Positions 1 to 5,963 of a stretch of 11,933 nt of DNA are shown in pieces (the first letter of the stretch is position 1; each line of letters opens with the position of its first letter). This DNA comes from CAYTKU01 sp964550845 (GTDB lineage: Bacteria; Patescibacteriota; Patescibacteriia; Magasanikbacterales; UBA922), in NCBI GenBank assembly GCA_964550845.1, contig CAZKAD010000030.1, positions 1 through 11,933 of the forward strand, in the 5' to 3' direction. The notes under the pieces are model-generated. The model was not told the origin of the DNA. It made no database searches and was given only the letters and a program-made list of their open reading frames with translations. The position numbers and the translations under genes were made by a program.

Positions 1-1
1 G

Positions 2-238
2 CCACGTGTTCAGGTGCAGGATAACTGGGGATGGTGTAATGGAAGATGTGCTGCTCAATATGATGGTCCTGTGCCTGCTGAAGGAGCTGCTCAAAGAGCG
101 GGTTGTTATAGTGAACAGCCTACAGGTTTGCCTGATGATACAGACGACCAATGTGTTTATACAAGTGTTCCTGTAGACGGACTTAACCCTTGGTCTTACT
201 ATCGAGGTTCGATCATTGTTATTCCTGACGAGATATAA
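2..238 (+). CDS. C-terminal end of a cysteine-containing, probably exported protein (5' truncated by window edge)
   Basis: The reading frame is open from the first complete codon at position 2 and ends at a TAA at 236-238, so the true start lies before the window. The GTG at 14 is only an internal valine. The visible 78 residues include a D-N-W-G-W-C-N-G motif, four cysteines and many Asp, Pro and Tyr residues. There is no membrane segment and no positively charged tail. This looks like the end of a secreted or surface protein with paired cysteines. From memory, similar tryptophan/cysteine-rich C-termini occur in large Patescibacteria surface proteins, but I cannot check that here. Two stem-loop terminators follow directly, so this is the last gene of its transcript. 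Function unknown. Confidence 0.7.
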   Translation, partial: PRVQVQDNWGWCNGRCAAQYDGPVPAEGAAQRAGCYSEQPTGLPDDTDDQCVYTSVPVDGLNPWSYYRGSIIVIPDEI

Positions 239-253
239 TAAAATACAGATAAC

Positions 254-280
254 AAAAAAATCCCAATAAGGGATTTTTTT
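254..280. terminator. Bidirectional intrinsic terminator
   Basis: A perfect 11-bp inverted repeat: an A-run plus TCCC at 254-264, an AATAA loop, then GGGA plus a T-run at 270-280. The T-runs on both strands let it act in either direction. It would serve the partial gene ending at 238 on the + strand and the lipoprotein gene ending at 388 on the - strand. Confidence 0.8.
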
Positions 281-284
281 GTTT

Positions 285-318
285 CTTGAGTAGGAAACTA
301 TTTTTCTACTCAAGTTTT
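285..318 (+). terminator. Second stem-loop terminator in tandem
   Basis: A perfect 9-bp inverted repeat, CTTGAGTAG at 285-293 and CTACTCAAG at 306-314, with a 12-base loop and a TTTT tail at 315-318. It lies just after the first terminator and just before the sharp rise in GC content at about 319. The loop is long and the T-tail short, so it may be a backup terminator or a structured boundary element. Confidence 0.55.
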
Positions 319-387
319 GTGCCGGAGGGGGAGGGAAGAAATGGAAAAGCGTCCGGCGCGCTATATTACTGACAACGACTGCGATTG

Positions 388-777
388 CTACGGGATCAAA
401 CCGCAGGCTTTCGCATAGGCCCGCACATTTTCCGGGCCTTGCGCGTCATCGGCTTCCTGATTCAGATCATCGATGCAGACATAGCTGCACGCTTCCTGAT
501 CTACCAGGTACCAGATGCACGCAGGCATGCCACGCCCGTTGCAGGCGCGGCCGTCGATGTCGATGCAAGGAACAGGGGGGGGGACCTGGGCGTCCCCCCT
601 CACCCCACCATCGTCCGACTGGTTGGGGCAGTCGGCCTTTACTGTGCAGGTCGGCTGGGGCCGAACCTGCACCGGTTCATCGGGGTCGGGAGGGGAGTTT
701 TCGTCCCCCCCGCACCCCAGGAAGGCGAGCATGGCGGCGAGTCCCAGCGCCGCCATGTGCCACTTCTGTTGGTACAC
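388..777 (-). CDS. Small cysteine-rich putative lipoprotein
   Basis: A 129-residue protein begun by GTG at 777. That start is chosen because GAGGAG lies six bases upstream; an ATG at 756 would lack such a site. Residues 8-21 form a hydrophobic segment ending in L-G-C, a plausible lipobox with the lipidated cysteine at residue 22, although Phe at -3 is not typical. An acidic, proline-rich linker follows, then eight further cysteines (44, 50, 71, 79, 87, 97, 101, 125), enough for four disulfides. This suggests a lipid-anchored exported protein held together by disulfides. Codon use is strongly GC-biased, unlike all neighbours, which points to transfer or assembly chimerism. The style recalls Myxococcota or other deltaproteobacterial lipoproteins, but that is only an impression. 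Function unknown. It is transcribed toward the terminators at 254-318. Confidence 0.62.
   Translation of the reverse strand: MYQQKWHMAALGLAAMLAFLGCGGDENSPPDPDEPVQVRPQPTCTVKADCPNQSDDGGVRGDAQVPPPVPCIDIDGRACNGRGMPACIWYLVDQEACSYVCIDDLNQEADDAQGPENVRAYAKACGLIP
575..583. repeat. Nine-base G/C homopolymer inside the lipoprotein gene
   Basis: Nine consecutive G on the + strand, read as C on the coding strand across the codons GTC CCC CCC CCT. It is followed at 592-600 by a complementary GTCCCCCCT, so the two can fold together. Such tracts are prone to slippage. A one-base change would shift the frame for the last roughly 65 residues and remove six of the eight tail cysteines. Confidence 0.7.
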
Positions 778-783
778 GGCTCT

Positions 784-799
784 CTCCTCTCCCGAGGAG
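784..799 (-). promoter_or_regulatory. Ribosome-binding-site-sequestering hairpin
   Basis: Read on the minus strand, CTCCTC (799-794), GGGA (793-790) and GAGGAG (789-784) form a perfect 6-bp stem closed by a GNRA-type tetraloop. The 3' arm is the Shine-Dalgarno sequence for the GTG start at 777. If the hairpin forms in the mRNA, the ribosome binding site is hidden. That would allow control by temperature, by a trans factor or by an alternative fold. Confidence 0.55.
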
Positions 800-830
800 G
801 GGCGCTACCAGACCATCTGGTAGGCACCCC
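800..830 (-). promoter_or_regulatory. Second leader hairpin upstream of the lipoprotein gene
   Basis: A perfect 8-bp inverted repeat, CTACCAGA at 805-812 and TCTGGTAG at 816-823, with a three-base loop. It is extended by further G-C pairs out to about 800 and 830, with one mismatch and one bulge. It abuts the ribosome-site hairpin, giving a structured leader of two consecutive stems before the GTG. It could be an RNA element or, as DNA, an operator palindrome. Confidence 0.45.
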
Positions 831-848
831 TTACCCCGTTTCATCTGT

Positions 849-1092
849 CCTACTAAAAAAGAATATTATTTCTTCTCTACTACTACAGATGAATACCAGA
901 AAGGCCAAAATTAAAGAAATTGTTTATTTTTCATATTTAACCTAGCATGTATTTTTCGCTTTGTCAAGCTAATTTTTCCACAAAAAGCCAAAATTTTTCT
1001 CTATGTGGCCAATTTTTTTCTTTTAAACCACTTTTAGGCCGGTTGTTTAATCACTGTATATCTTCTACCAAAATTTAGAAAAATTTGATCTA
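849..1092. other. AT-rich intergenic region with no gene
   Basis: No open frame here looks real on either strand. Four degenerate copies of a CCAAAATTT-like motif occur at about 903-914, 987-1000, 1007-1020 and 1068-1080. The promoters for the divergent lipoprotein and ligase genes should lie here or nearby, but I see no convincing paired -35/-10 boxes for either. A 9-bp inverted repeat (840-848 and 885-893) straddles the left edge. Confidence 0.5.
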
Positions 1093-1110
1093 TTGAATCG
1101 TACGATACAA
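1093..1110. promoter_or_regulatory. Operator-like palindrome upstream of the ligase gene
   Basis: TTGAATCGTACGATACAA is an 18-bp palindrome with a single mismatched pair (1096/1107) and a perfect 10-bp core, ATCGTACGAT. It ends 30 bases before the ATG at 1141. A weak promoter could overlap it (TTGAAT at 1093-1098 and TATTCA at 1114-1119, with a short 15-base spacer). That layout would suit a repressor site. No regulator gene is in the window. Confidence 0.35.
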
Positions 1111-1140
1111 CAATATTCATTTTTAAATTGATTTTGCTGT

Positions 1141-2046
1141 ATGAAATTTGCCATCATTACAGGTGGTTGGTCGCATGAAAAAGACGAAAATATTCATGCT
1201 GCTCAGGATGTCTCAAAAGCCCTTTCAGACTATCACGAAGTTCAGCGTTTTACCTTTTTGCCAGATTTTCCTCCAGAACAAAACAAAGAAATTATCCTGT
1301 CTCTTGAACGCTTCAATCCAGATTTTGTGTTTTTGTGTACCACCGAAGAATTACCAATTCAAGGCGTACTTGATTTTTTGTCTTTTCCCTATAGCGGCTC
1401 AAATATATTGACCACAGCGCTCTCTCTCGACAAAGACAAATGCAAGCATTTATTTCAGTCTTCTGGCATAGCAACTCCAAATTGGCAAATCGTAGAAAAG
1501 GGGAATAGCGAAAATTTTTCTCACAGCGAGTTTCCCGTCATTATTAAACCCAATGATTCTGGATCATCCTGCGGCGTACGGCTGGTCAGAAATATGTCCG
1601 AAGTCCACTCTGCTCTCGAGTATGCTTTTCAATTTTCCCAAAAAGCACTCATTGAACAGTATATCCCTGGTCGAGAAATCACTGTTCCCATGCTACACGA
1701 CCTCATTCTTCCACCAGTAGAGATAAATCTTACCTCAGGCAAAGATATATTTGATTATGAATCCAAAATAAATATTCCCGAAAATGTAGAATATACTATT
1801 GCCGAGGTTGATGTGAAAATTCTCCACGATATCAAAGATACTATGGTGAAACTCAAAAAATTATTTTCTATCAAAAGCATTTTTCGAGCCGATTTTATCC
1901 TTGAGGACAATAAACTTTTTTTGCTCGAAATCAATACACTGCCGTGTCTGGCTAATGGCATGATGGGTGTTTCTGCACGTGGGTATGGCTGGAGCTATTA
2001 CCAATTTCTTATGAATGTAGCCGATGGTTTTCCATCATTTAAATAG
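1141..2046 (+). CDS. ddl: D-alanine-D-alanine ligase-like ATP-grasp enzyme
   Basis: A 301-residue protein, about the usual length for Ddl, which joins two D-alanines with ATP for peptidoglycan precursors in the cytoplasm. Matching signatures are: N-terminal G-G-x-S-H-E at 8-13, with Glu13 at the expected first-substrate position; P-Y-S-G-S at 83-87 followed by A-L-S-L-D-K; P-V-I-I-K-P at 132-137 with the G-S-S loop at 141-143; Y-I-P-G-R-E-I-T-V at 174-182; D-Y-E at 205-207; and metal ligands in F-R-A-D (248-251) and L-E-I-N-T (262-266). The C-terminal loop differs from the usual N-T-x-P-G-M-T-S-H-S: it is one residue shorter and lacks the serine that grips the second D-alanine. The acceptor could therefore differ. 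It stands alone, not in a mur/fts cluster. There is no clear ribosome binding site before the ATG. Family assignment is secure; exact substrate is not. Confidence 0.8.
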   Translation: MKFAIITGGWSHEKDENIHAAQDVSKALSDYHEVQRFTFLPDFPPEQNKEIILSLERFNPDFVFLCTTEELPIQGVLDFLSFPYSGSNILTTALSLDKDKCKHLFQSSGIATPNWQIVEKGNSENFSHSEFPVIIKPNDSGSSCGVRLVRNMSEVHSALEYAFQFSQKALIEQYIPGREITVPMLHDLILPPVEINLTSGKDIFDYESKINIPENVEYTIAEVDVKILHDIKDTMVKLKKLFSIKSIFRADFILEDNKLFLLEINTLPCLANGMMGVSARGYGWSYYQFLMNVADGFPSFK

Positions 2047-2062
2047 GATTAATCGCGTACTC

Positions 2063-2094
2063 AAAGTATTATCCCCAAGATGATACTTTTTTTT
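2063..2094 (+). terminator. Intrinsic terminator after the ligase gene
   Basis: A stem of about 11 bp pairs AAAGTATTATC (2063-2073) with GATGATACTTT (2079-2089) with one G-U pair and a CCCAA loop. It runs straight into a T-run ending at 2094. It begins 17 bases after the ligase stop codon and separates that gene from the next promoter. Confidence 0.75.
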
Positions 2095-2103
2095 CTAGAG
2101 ATG

Positions 2104-2112
2104 TGGTATAAT
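2104..2112 (+). promoter_or_regulatory. Extended -10 promoter for the secretion-like operon
   Basis: TGGTATAAT is a consensus TATAAT box (2107-2112) with the upstream TG of an extended -10 element. No good -35 box is seen, as is common for extended -10 promoters. Transcription would start near 2119, about 19 bases before the ATG at 2138. This is the only strong promoter visible ahead of the run of genes up to 10801. Confidence 0.6.
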
Positions 2113-2137
2113 ACCATCAAATTTTCTGCTTTATTCT

Positions 2138-4975
2138 ATGCGCACCTGCGCTGCATTTTTTGAGAGATATTGGTTCCGTTTAAAAAACATGAGTCGACGT
2201 CAAACATATACGTCACTTTTTTTGACTTTAGTTATTGTTGTTGGTCTATTTTTGATACCCTCAGTTGCTTCGGCCGAGCTTACGATGGAGTCTGTTTCAG
2301 ATTCTATTATTATCACCTTTACAAAGATTTTTCTTTGGCTTGCAAGTTTAGGTATTCAGCTCGCCATTTTTTTCCTGAAGTTTTTTATTTTGATTGCTGG
2401 GTATAACGGATATATCAATGCAGATGTTGTAAAATTTGGTTGGAGTATTATTCGAGATGTGGCAAACATGTTTTTTATTGTCATTCTCCTTGTTATTGCT
2501 TTTGGTACAATTTTGGGGCTTGAGCAGTATGAGTGGAAAAAAACTTTGCCAAAGCTCGTATTTGCTGCCATTTTTGTCAACTTTAGTAATGTCATCTGTC
2601 AGCTCATCATCGATATCTCTCAGGTATTTACCATTACCTTTCTCAATGCAGTGGCTGGTACTGCTGGAGGCAATCTTATTGCCCTCATGAGGCTTGACGA
2701 TGTCTTTACCTTGATGAAGACACCGCCGACCGCTGGAACCGAAATTCAAGGAGATTTGCTCATCGGCGCATTATTTGCCATGTTTTTTTGTTTTACTGCT
2801 GCTGCATCGGTAGGATCTTACTTGGTTGTCATGCTCTACCGCCTTGTCAGTTTATGGTGCCTTATTATTCTTTCTCCGCTCGCTTTTGTATTTAGTGTAC
2901 TGCCAAGCACCAAAAGCTATGCGGATGAATTTTGGAAAGAATTTGTAAATAATGTCATTGCCGCTCCAATAATGGTATTTTTCCTTTGGCTAGCGTTTTC
3001 AACGTTTGGTGGGGGAGACGTCGTCACGAGTAATATTCAGGCGAATAACGCACTGCAAGGATACCAACTTGATACAGATTCTAATGCCGTCGGTGCGCAA
3101 ACGAGCGTCACTATTTCAAGTGTAAGTTCTTGGCTAAACCTTGCCAATGTTATTGTTGCAATGGCACTTATGGAGTTGGGAAGAGAGCAGACAAAGAAAC
3201 TTGGTCTCAAAGGTTCTGATCTTATTGACCGTTTCCAAAATTTTGCCAAAAATGCGTTCACTGTATTTGCTGGTGTCAAACTCGCTCAGTGGGGATATAA
3301 CAAGGCTGGTGGAGCGGCTGGTATTGCCAAAACAGCGATTGGTGCTCCATTGAAACTCGTTGATAATGTTATCCCTGTTTCACATAATGCCAAAATGATT
3401 GGAGAAAAATTTAAACGAGGTTGGGCAAAGACGTTGGGTGCTCGCTCTTTAAGGCGTGAAGGAGAGCTTAGTGTGAGTAAACATGCAACTGACTCTGTTA
3501 TTGGTAGGTTGGTTGCTGAAGGGGAAAGATTGTCACGTGCACATCATACAGCCGCAGTTGCTGTGACTGAACTTGAAGCAGAAAAACGTCGCGGAGATAA
3601 TGAAGCGAAAGAAGGTGAAGCAACCGTGAAGCTCAAAATGATTAGTGATCAAGAAGATATATATAATAAAAGAGTTGCACAAGGACTTGCTCAGCTTGGA
3701 AATAGACCTCCTACAGATAAGCAAATGGCAGAAATTGAACGCGAAGCTATACAAGGCCTCAGTATGCTGGAAGCGATGAGTGCAGAAGGTCTTGCCAACC
3801 GCCAGATTGGAAAAGCGACCAAGCGTGATAATTTTATGTTATCTGGTATCCGAGATGCGCAGCGTGTAGACCTTGATAATAAAAAGAGAAAATATCGTAA
3901 AGAATTTGAAGAAAAAGACTGGGCTGAAGATATGCAAGACTTTGCCCATTCTGACTTTGATGAAAGATTTGAAGAAATTGAAATTGAATATAAGAAGCTT
4001 CAAGCCTTGAACGCCAAAAAAGCCAGTGGTCAGCAGTTGACTGCCGCTGAAGAAAAACAGTCAAAAGCGGCTACCAAAAACTTGATGCAGCTGAGCGCAA
4101 GTGCTTTTGAAAATGGTCAAGGAAATTTTTTGTGGAATAAATTGGGAGGGCTTGATACGAATTGGGAAAATCAAACGGTTACATCGGATAATCAGCACGA
4201 AGCATTGATGTCTTTGTGGACAGGAAAAACCGTTCAGGGGTCAACTGATGCGCTTTCAACTGAGCAAGAGCTTCGAAAGAGGTATGGAACAGATTGGAAT
4301 CTGCTTGGACGTAGTGTTATGCGTTCTATGAATGCTTCGGCCGATAAAACAGGAAACGAACAAGATAGAGCACAAATACTGAAAGGAAAAAATGCCGATG
4401 GTCTTGATACTTTCGGATTTGCCAATAATATGGCTGCAGGGGATATCGCTGCTGCAGGAACGAATGATATTGTAACAGGAAATCCTGCCATGTCTGGTGC
4501 TGCAAGACGAGCGATAAAGCAAAAATTTGCACGTTCCACCAAAACCATTGGTAAATATATGGATCCAATGAGTCTTATTGAAGTTCGTAGTAAAGATATG
4601 AAAGCCATGCGCGTTCGTCAAGATGAAGAAAGTCAAAAAACCATTGAATCTATCAAAGCAGCTACAGCCAATGAACTTCGTGCTGTTGCTAAAAATCTTT
4701 GGAATACACTTTCTGGTGGAACCTTTGAAACAGGTGGTAATTTTGATGCAACGCAAAATACCATTATATATGAGCATACTCAAAGAGAACTTGCCAATAC
4801 TGTTCAGCAACTTTTTGAAGCTAAAGTCCAAAACTGGCAAAATGCTGTCNNNNNNNNNNNNNNNNNNNNNNNNNNNNNNNNNNNNNNNNNNNNNNNNNNN
4901 NNNNNNNNNNNNNNNNNNNNNNNNNNNNNNNNNNNNNNNNNNNNNNNNNCCACCTCCACCAACGCCATAGCCTAA
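2138..4975 (+). CDS. VirB6/TrbL-like type IV secretion membrane protein (interrupted by assembly gap)
   Basis: At least 904 residues are readable before the gap at 4850. Residues 26-46 form a signal-like hydrophobic segment ending in A-S-A. Further membrane segments follow at about 58-90, 109-128, 138-185, 206-232, 236-255, 272-290 and 330-346. The rest, about 350-904, is a long charged, alanine-, glutamate- and lysine-rich tail with coiled-coil character. A polytopic N-terminus with a long hydrophilic tail, upstream of PrgI and VirB4, fits VirB6/TrbL, the channel subunit of type IV secretion systems. An internal start at M18 (2189) gives a more standard signal peptide; 2138 is kept because it sits just after the promoter. 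The gap length is unknown, so the end is ambiguous: one frame gives P-P-P-P-T-P and stops at 4970, the other ends T-S-T-N-A-I-A at 4975. The proline-rich ending seems likelier. Confidence 0.75.
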   Translation: MRTCAAFFERYWFRLKNMSRRQTYTSLFLTLVIVVGLFLIPSVASAELTMESVSDSIIITFTKIFLWLASLGIQLAIFFLKFFILIAGYNGYINADVVKFGWSIIRDVANMFFIVILLVIAFGTILGLEQYEWKKTLPKLVFAAIFVNFSNVICQLIIDISQVFTITFLNAVAGTAGGNLIALMRLDDVFTLMKTPPTAGTEIQGDLLIGALFAMFFCFTAAASVGSYLVVMLYRLVSLWCLIILSPLAFVFSVLPSTKSYADEFWKEFVNNVIAAPIMVFFLWLAFSTFGGGDVVTSNIQANNALQGYQLDTDSNAVGAQTSVTISSVSSWLNLANVIVAMALMELGREQTKKLGLKGSDLIDRFQNFAKNAFTVFAGVKLAQWGYNKAGGAAGIAKTAIGAPLKLVDNVIPVSHNAKMIGEKFKRGWAKTLGARSLRREGELSVSKHATDSVIGRLVAEGERLSRAHHTAAVAVTELEAEKRRGDNEAKEGEATVKLKMISDQEDIYNKRVAQGLAQLGNRPPTDKQMAEIEREAIQGLSMLEAMSAEGLANRQIGKATKRDNFMLSGIRDAQRVDLDNKKRKYRKEFEEKDWAEDMQDFAHSDFDERFEEIEIEYKKLQALNAKKASGQQLTAAEEKQSKAATKNLMQLSASAFENGQGNFLWNKLGGLDTNWENQTVTSDNQHEALMSLWTGKTVQGSTDALSTEQELRKRYGTDWNLLGRSVMRSMNASADKTGNEQDRAQILKGKNADGLDTFGFANNMAAGDIAAAGTNDIVTGNPAMSGAARRAIKQKFARSTKTIGKYMDPMSLIEVRSKDMKAMRVRQDEESQKTIESIKAATANELRAVAKNLWNTLSGGTFETGGNFDATQNTIIYEHTQRELANTVQQLFEAKVQNWQNAVXXXXXXXXXXXXXXXXXXXXXXXXXXXXXXXXXXTSTNAIA
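4850..4949. other. Assembly gap (exactly 100 N)
   Basis: Exactly 100 ambiguous bases, a conventional placeholder for a scaffold gap of unknown length. Any reading frame drawn through it is arbitrary. The sequence just after it is CCACCTCCACC, so a proline-rich repeat that broke the assembly is a likely cause. Confidence 0.98.
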
Positions 4976-4981
4976 TTTTAT

Positions 4982-5944
4982 ATGGATGATACAACCTTAC
5001 AAAAAATGATTTTTACGCCACAGCCTCTTGCGCCTGAAATGCAAGAAGAATTGGGTCAATTTTTTAGTATTGTGGAAATAAGTCCAAAATTGGTAAAGAA
5101 TTTTTACCAGCAGATGTATTCTTTTTTTGGAACAGAACCTGCGACTCTTCAGGCAAAAATGAAAATGTATTCTGGAAGTTATTGGGATTGGTATGTGCGA
5201 TCTACCTGGAAACTCTATCTTACTCTTTCTGCCGATGATTTAGTATTCCACATCAAAACTCAATTAGCAACAGCTTTTCGTTTATCTATTCCGATAGAAC
5301 AACTTCTTTTTCACTATCTTTTTCGTATTGTCATTGAAGATCAACCTATCCAGTCACTTTTTTCCAATATACAAACAGCGATGCTTCAAAACAGTTTTCC
5401 TATAAATCCGCTTTCGGCAAAAACAATGACCTATATGGAGCTTTCCAAAAAAGTCTTAGCTGTGCCGGTAGATGAAACAGCATCACTTCAATTGGCTTCT
5501 CTCTATGGAGAAATAGAAATGCAACTGTATGGAACAAACAAAACTCTTTCTCCTCAAGAAAAAGCAGACAATACACGTGCCTTTATTGACTTTGTCAGAT
5601 TTCTTACAGATAAAGAATCAGATATTTTGAAAGTTATCGACACCTATGTGTATGAAATCTTAAGAGACAAAGAAGAAGAGGAAGAAATAGATGAGGTAAT
5701 CCCGCAGGTACAAGCTGTGGTCAATAAGAGTGAAATTCCACCAGCAGAAGAAATCCTCACTCTTGATAGTATTAAACAAATGGTAGACAATCAATTTGAA
5801 AAAGATGAAGTTGGTCAATATAAAGACATTGAAGGGGTATTTGGCCTTTTGGAGCAACTGGCAGAGGAATATAATGATGAAAAAATTAAAGAACTTTTGT
5901 ATTTTGATGAACAAAGCGGGGGATTTGTCTGGATGAACGAATAA
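4982..5944 (+). CDS. Unrecognised soluble helical protein in the secretion-like operon
   Basis: A 320-residue protein I do not recognise. It has no signal peptide or membrane segment, so it is probably cytoplasmic. Residues 1-225 look largely helical and contain an aromatic cluster (Y-W-D-W-Y at 67-71). An acidic stretch at 229-238, with five consecutive Glu, marks a linker. A second helical, acidic part (255-320) ends in G-G-F-V-W-M-N-E. It begins 11 bases after the likelier end of the VirB6-like gene and 19 bases before the next gene, which implies one transcript. There is no Shine-Dalgarno site, only AT-rich sequence before the ATG. Its place between the VirB6-like and PrgI genes suggests a lineage-specific subunit or assembly factor. 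That is inference from position only. Confidence 0.75.
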   Translation: MDDTTLQKMIFTPQPLAPEMQEELGQFFSIVEISPKLVKNFYQQMYSFFGTEPATLQAKMKMYSGSYWDWYVRSTWKLYLTLSADDLVFHIKTQLATAFRLSIPIEQLLFHYLFRIVIEDQPIQSLFSNIQTAMLQNSFPINPLSAKTMTYMELSKKVLAVPVDETASLQLASLYGEIEMQLYGTNKTLSPQEKADNTRAFIDFVRFLTDKESDILKVIDTYVYEILRDKEEEEEIDEVIPQVQAVVNKSEIPPAEEILTLDSIKQMVDNQFEKDEVGQYKDIEGVFGLLEQLAEEYNDEKIKELLYFDEQSGGFVWMNE

Positions 5945-5963
5945 TATTTCACCCGTATAATGT

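Larger units (their letters stand above)
319..840. other. GC-rich island with foreign composition
   Basis: This stretch is strongly GC-rich, with runs of G or C up to nine bases, while both flanks and the rest of the window are AT-rich. The only convincing gene in it, the minus-strand lipoprotein at 388-777, uses mostly G- or C-ending codons, unlike every other gene here. No transposase, integrase, tRNA or target-site duplication is visible. The left edge coincides with the end of the second terminator. A 9-bp inverted repeat (840-848 and 885-893) lies at the right edge. Either horizontal transfer or a chimeric assembly join would explain it, and the sequence alone does not decide. Confidence 0.7.

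Noticed and set aside
385..945. A 186-codon plus-strand frame across the GC-rich island
   Set aside because: It lies opposite the lipoprotein gene, starts without a ribosome binding site, runs on into AT-rich intergenic sequence and has an implausible composition; high GC removes stops and produces such shadow frames.
2348..2749. Minus-strand frames opposite the VirB6-like gene
   Set aside because: They are shadows of a strongly coding plus-strand frame, with no start signals and no recognisable protein features.
5956..5961. TATAAT box before the gene at 5964
   Set aside because: It is only two bases from the ATG, so transcription would begin inside the coding sequence. Similar AT-rich strings precede several starts here.
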